This document shows, piece after piece, positions 59,640-64,000 of a stretch of 64,000 nt of DNA. The stretch covers positions 37,544,993 to 37,608,992 of the forward strand of contig NC_044573.1 in assembly GCF_901933205.1 (NCBI RefSeq), written 5' to 3'. The DNA comes from Camarhynchus parvulus (lineage: Eukaryota > Chordata > Aves > Passeriformes > Thraupidae). How positions within the stretch are numbered: the first letter of the stretch is position 1; the number at the start of each line of letters is the position of its first letter. Under the pieces are notes generated by a model that saw only the letters and a program-made list of their open reading frames with translations, made no database searches and was not told where the DNA came from. The position numbers and the translations under genes are program-made.

Positions 59640-59815
59640 GTGATAGATAAAGCACTGGACTGGGGTTTTAATCTAGGCATTGTTGTAGAATTTCTATATA
59701 AATTTTTCCAAGAAAATTAACCAGAACACTTAGCCAGGACTTTACTATCTGTGAAATGAATATGATAATCCCACATTACCAACCTGTGACAAATCCATTA
59801 ATATTACTTGTATTT
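59640..59815 (+). mobile_element. MIR-like SINE (amniote type), diverged
   Basis: Starts GTGATAGATAAAGCACTGGACTGGGG in two overlapping words (GATAAAGCACTGGACTGGGG), the tRNA-like promoter/head typical of MIR-type SINEs. It continues with the core end TTTACTATCTGTGAAATGAA then TATGATAATCCC, and a tail AACCTGTGACAAATCCATTA. The order and spacing (about 175 bases) fit a near full-length old MIR-type copy. Assigned from remembered consensus. Confidence 0.6.
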
Positions 59816-60694
59816 ACTAAACAGTTTCAGATTAATTTTTTCTCTTCTTCAATTATTTCAAAAAAATAACTTTAAAAAACCTGACTAAGGATATGAAAGC
59901 TATTACATTACATGACTAATATAAATTGACTGACACATTCTAGACTGTTGAATGTCCCTGGATGAGAAATTAAAATAATTTGTTTAAATTATTGAACAAC
60001 TGGTTGCCCAAACTATCATATGACCAAAGATATCTCTTACTGACTTCTTGATCACTGAAAATCTCTGAAGCAGTCATAAAAAATTATGCATCTTAGTTAC
60101 ATTCCTCATTAATTTTTTTTTCAGTGAATAAGAGATATGAGACTAAAATGACACAATTTTAGTAGTAAAACTGGAGTTTGATTTCCAAATATATTTTTTT
60201 ATGCAGCAAAAATTTTATGGATTGTTTCCTTGTTCATCATTTAATGAGCAGCAAAATATTCTGCAAACTGCCACAGAAGAAAATAACACATACTAAAGGA
60301 TGAAGAAGGAAATAGAACAGTACATGCTATAATTTGAACAAAATAAATACAAGGCATCTATGCACGCTTTTTATTGCATGCCTTTTTCTCTATTACTTTG
60401 GGTAGAAAGAAATGCTCTACATTTCTTCATGGGAATTAGGATAAGACACTGAATTCCAGATGCTACTTGGTACCTTTTCTTAATTTGGAAAAGCAAGAAA
60501 TGTGGGAGTTTTCCATTCTTTTTTCCATTTCCTTACAGTTGTCTCCTGTACCTCACATATCAAATCTGCAGTGGTGCTCATTTGCTGGAAGAGTGCCACA
60601 TGCGAGTGCATGATGGTCTGATGGTGAAAGACTTGCCTTCCTTCCCTTTTCTGGAGATCCCAAAGGCCACCTTTGTCTTACAGTCTCTTTACTA

Positions 60695-60765
60695 TGGGTG
60701 TAACTAAAGTAAAGCACTTTGGGATGTTCAGCTGTATAAAAGTATTGCCATTGAAATGCAAGCTG
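60695..60765 (+). mobile_element. possible 3' tail of a MIR-like SINE
   Basis: GTAAAGCACTTTGGGATGTT then CAGCTGTATAAAAGTATTGCC resembles the tail of amniote MIR-type SINEs (TGTAAAGCRCTTTGRGAT ... AAAGGCRCTATATAA). The head is not recognisable. Confidence 0.4.
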
Positions 60766-62255
60766 TTTTTCTGCAGAAAAACACAAAAGGAAATAAAAAC
60801 CTAAATAAACAGCAACAAAAAGCAAATGAAAAGGTTTCCAGGGATAAAACTGTGAACACTGTTAGATAAATAAAACATGAGGAAGAAGGGAAAATACTTC
60901 CGGAAAACAAATCAATAAGATTAAAAAAATATATTTGAGAAAGTTGACAGGCTTGCAGATATTTCTAGCTTACAAGGTATTTGCAGAGAGAAAATATGAT
61001 GAATCAAGACACTATCATGAAAGTAAAAACCCTAAGTATTAAAATTTTAACTCTAACTTGTAGAGAGTCCAAACCTTTTTCTTCTGTGACATAAATTTGC
61101 ACAGGCAGTAGAAGCTTCCAATTACAGAGTTTCTCCAGTATTTTACATCCTTTGAGATAGTGTTTGTCCTTTTGTAAAATGAGTGTGAGATTCTGTCCTT
61201 CCCAGTTTATGACTTCTACATGACACATTAGGAACTGGAATTATTTATAAAAACAGGAAAAAAAAGGTTAACAAGCTCATTGATGGATAGTCCTACTTAT
61301 TCACTGCAAAAGGACACTTTTGCCATGGTGAAACAGTGACAGGACTTACCCTGAGTTGTCATTCAGCCATGGACTAGACCCTAAGTATTCAGTCTTTCAG
61401 ATAAATGTCCTGATAACAAGGCTGTAGAAATACAGGTGAAATCATGTATTTTTTTTCCCTCTCTATTGATTCTAGTAGTTTGTGTCCAATGCAACAGAAT
61501 AAGGAGCCACATGGAAGTCTCCTGTTCTGGGGCAGCACCCCAGCCCTCACATTGCTAAGTAGCAGTCCAAGAACAAGTATCACCATATCCAACTCCTCTT
61601 TGATCTTTTTGGAAAGGTAGCCTCTGTCTAAATCCAGGAACACTCACCTGCTCCTCCTTCCATCCAGGCTGTTTTAGGAAGTCATGTCTCTACCCCCTTG
61701 TAACCTTCCTCATAAGAGGTTCCCATCCCCACATGATCTTCTAAGAGAACTTCTCTGTTGGGAAGGCTGTGTTTGAAGCAGGGCAGAGGCACATGTTGTC
61801 TTCTGGCTCCAGCTGTGCTGAGCAACTATTTTTTAAACTTTTTCTCAATTGAAAGTTTCTGGAAAGTAAGTGAAACTCTGACTAAAACAGTTTTGCTTTG
61901 CTAGAGATCTGATGTTTGCTATACAGATATTTTCCTGATAACTTAATAGCCCCACAAAAAAAAAAATCAATAAATGTTCTCTATTAGACTTCTTACTTTG
62001 TTTCAGTCTCCAATGATGGCTTCTCATCAAAATTCATGTTCTGAAGGTCGTGGGTTTGTGTTAGCTTTTATGGCTTTCCTATACCAGACCATATTAACTC
62101 CTGTTATAATCTACCATCTATGCTGAACCGAAACTCATGTGTTGATGCCTCTCTTTACAAAGTGTTCATGCTTCTCAGGTTTGGATTGTTATATGTTGAC
62201 AGACAAGGAATAACAGAAGTGTGAATTATCTTTTAAATTTGTGATTATCCTCTGC
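60766..62255. other. unique intergenic sequence
   Basis: No gene or recognised repeat. AT-rich at 60770-61030. Small A runs near 61957. Frames below 90 codons. Confidence 0.4.
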
Positions 62256-62354
62256 ATTTTAGTTATTTGTGCTAAATTTTAGTTATTTCAGCTAAAATGT
62301 TTTAGCTAACATTTTAGTTATTATGCTAAAATGTTAGTTATTTATGCTAAAATG
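62256..62354. repeat. AT-rich minisatellite with self-complementary unit
   Basis: About four to five imperfect copies of a ~21-base unit of the form TTTTAGTTATTTATGCTAAAATG. Each unit has complementary ends (TTTTAG...CTAAAA), so single copies can fold and the array can cruciform. One partial unit (TTTTAGCTAACA) interrupts the array. Confidence 0.8.
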
Positions 62355-64000
62355 TCTCGATGGCATCAATTCGCTTTGTCTTAGAAGTATAATTTGATGA
62401 AAATTGGGTCTTCTCCCTGGTTTAAAGGATACATATCAATAAACATTTCCATGCCAGATGTACTTCAGAATGAAAAGTTTGACTATTTTTTAATGTTTTG
62501 CTTAAACTTACTCAGTTTGGGTAAACTGGCTCTCCTGACATTTGATAGTTTTCTTCAGTAATGCTGTGCACTCCCACTTTTTAGTGGATGTGTGCAATGG
62601 TTTAGGGAAGACTTGACAAATTCTGAATGTTAATTTTGCATTTCCCTTTTGTTTGGAGAAATAACCTGGTGTATTTGATTTCCTGAAACATATATCTACA
62701 TATTAAGAATACACGTCTCATACGGTTTCTTCTCTTCTGCCCTAGATTGAAATGCAATAGGAAGGTGGGAGAAGGCCTCATCTGAGTTGAAACTAAAGAG
62801 AAAAAAAGAAATGCACATGTACCATTAAAATCTGGATCCACAGAAGGTAGTTTTTTGGCAGCTTTATTTTTGTGGGTTTCTAACAGCTGTCGTATTTAAT
62901 CTGATTGTGAATAAGGGGAGAAGATGTACTGCCATGAATGCTAGTGCATGGTCTGAGCTCCAGCTTTCTTTATTATTTCCATTATCACAGTGGATCTCCA
63001 TTGGCCTGAATTGCTAACATCCTTATAGAAACGATAAGACTAAAATGGTTCTACCTGTCATTCACTGATGTGTGAATTGACAATCAAATGATTGATCAAT
63101 TTCTCTGTGCTTCAATAGCTACTTTCATCCTGATTTGCTGTATAAAATGCAGCAATTTCAGCTGAGTTTTCTATGGGGCAGGTAAAGTAAATTAGGCAAT
63201 TAGACATAATCTTAGATTTAAAAATTGAAAACCCATCAGCATCTCTGTCTTGCAAAGAAAATACATTTCAAAATCTGAAAATACAAAATCTTTTGTAAGG
63301 AAGAAATAGCCTCACTATAAAAACTCCTGTAGTCCTGGCATTCTATATGTGAATGGCTTTCATGAATTTCTAATATATTTTTCTTTTGTTCATTTTTTTC
63401 AAAAAAACTTTGGACTCTAGAAGCTTTTAAAAGGAGAAGTTTTTAAAGTGGAGCAATAGGAAGTGCTAAATATTTTATTAGTGATTTGCAATAACATGCT
63501 TTTCCTTTATTCCTTTAATAGAAAAAAATCATGACAGTTAGCAAAATGATGAGGATTAATGTATGAAAATGTATTGCATGGCAGCCTCTGAGTCATGTAT
63601 TTATAAACAGTTTCTTTTAGAAAGAAAGTATGTCAAAATAGATTACAAGAATACTAGGAAATTATTGTAGTCAGATCAAACAGAATACACAGTCCGTGAT
63701 TTTTTTCTGTAACTTCTGCTGCATCCTGACTGAGATCACCCAGTCTTCATCTGCTTCCCACTCTCACAGGAATGTCATGTTGCTTTTGTTCACCTCCTGG
63801 TTTAAAACAGAGTAAAGTGAGTGACTATCTCAAGAGTTTAAGGTATGAAAAATGCTTCATGATTTAAGTGAGGTTTCATCCCAAATCACTTTTCAGTTTA
63901 TTTAGTCCTTTTTGCTGTTGTTGGTGAACTGTGCCCTTCCTGGTCTACAGGTAATCATTCACTTTTGAACATTAATATTACCACAGTTGTATGTTCTACA
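62355..64000. other. unique intergenic sequence
   Basis: No gene or recognised repeat to the right edge. AT-rich, with homeodomain-type words (TCAAATGATTGATCAAT near 63085) and no open frame above about 80 codons. Confidence 0.4.

Noticed and set aside
1..64000. tRNA, rRNA, CRISPR, bacterial operons or an intact provirus
   Set aside because: No A/B-box tRNA fold, rRNA, regularly spaced repeats or viral coding sequence seen; the only retroviral DNA is a solo LTR.

Overview
The window looks like bird (Aves) nuclear DNA, almost entirely non-coding. The avian signs are two CR1 LINE 3' ends, one in each orientation and each with the typical short ATTCTATGAT-like 3' repeat, and a 583-bp solo LTR of the ERVL-like type common in bird genomes. 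Recognisable interspersed repeats cover only a few percent. Nothing suggests bacterial, plasmid or free viral DNA: there are no operons, CRISPR arrays, tRNAs or rRNAs. The open frames present are short or low in complexity and overlap on both strands, as expected by chance in vertebrate DNA. I could not name the locus or the species.

Layout. From 1 to about 2,990 is the best candidate for a host gene: a possible terminal coding exon on the + strand (2555-2659), with a pyrimidine-rich acceptor, a TGA stop, an AU-rich 3' UTR and two canonical AATAAA signals (2924, 2972). The DNA upstream of it would be intron. I did not recognise the protein. From about 3,000 to 64,000 I find no convincing gene, so this reads as a long intergenic or gene-desert interval. 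It holds an old LTR-like or cryptic promoter (about 8204-8533), several blocks that look like conserved regulatory DNA, and scattered old repeats.

The regulatory candidates are about 11150-11400 (POU MORE-like palindrome), 13790-14240 (CpG-dense, GATA motifs), 15960-16900 (homeodomain, forkhead, SOX and TCF-like motifs), 32150-33720 (AT-rich), 34985-35300, 41441-41725, 43900-44180 (contains a perfect 13-bp hairpin), 45600-45700 and 56940-57420. They were picked by eye from retained CpGs, motif density and absence of repeats. No alignment was possible, so conservation is inference.

Repeats. CR1 on + (29602-29789); ERVL-like solo LTR on - (30902-31484); CR1 on - (54802 to about 55250), adjoining an older LINE-like segment (about 55290-55800); MIR-like SINE pieces (20110-20215 on -, 59640-59815 on +, a weak tail at 60695-60765); two diverged pieces of another old amniote repeat (20276-20350, 45327-45425); a possible hAT terminus (39418-39453); an AT-rich minisatellite (62256-62354); and several poly-T tracts.

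If the reading is right, a gene ends at the left edge and the remaining ~60 kb is regulatory desert downstream of it. The most promising undescribed items are the unidentified terminal exon, the 44045-44074 hairpin in its CpG-retaining context, the TATA/CCAAT element near 8350, and the small frame at 45746-46081.
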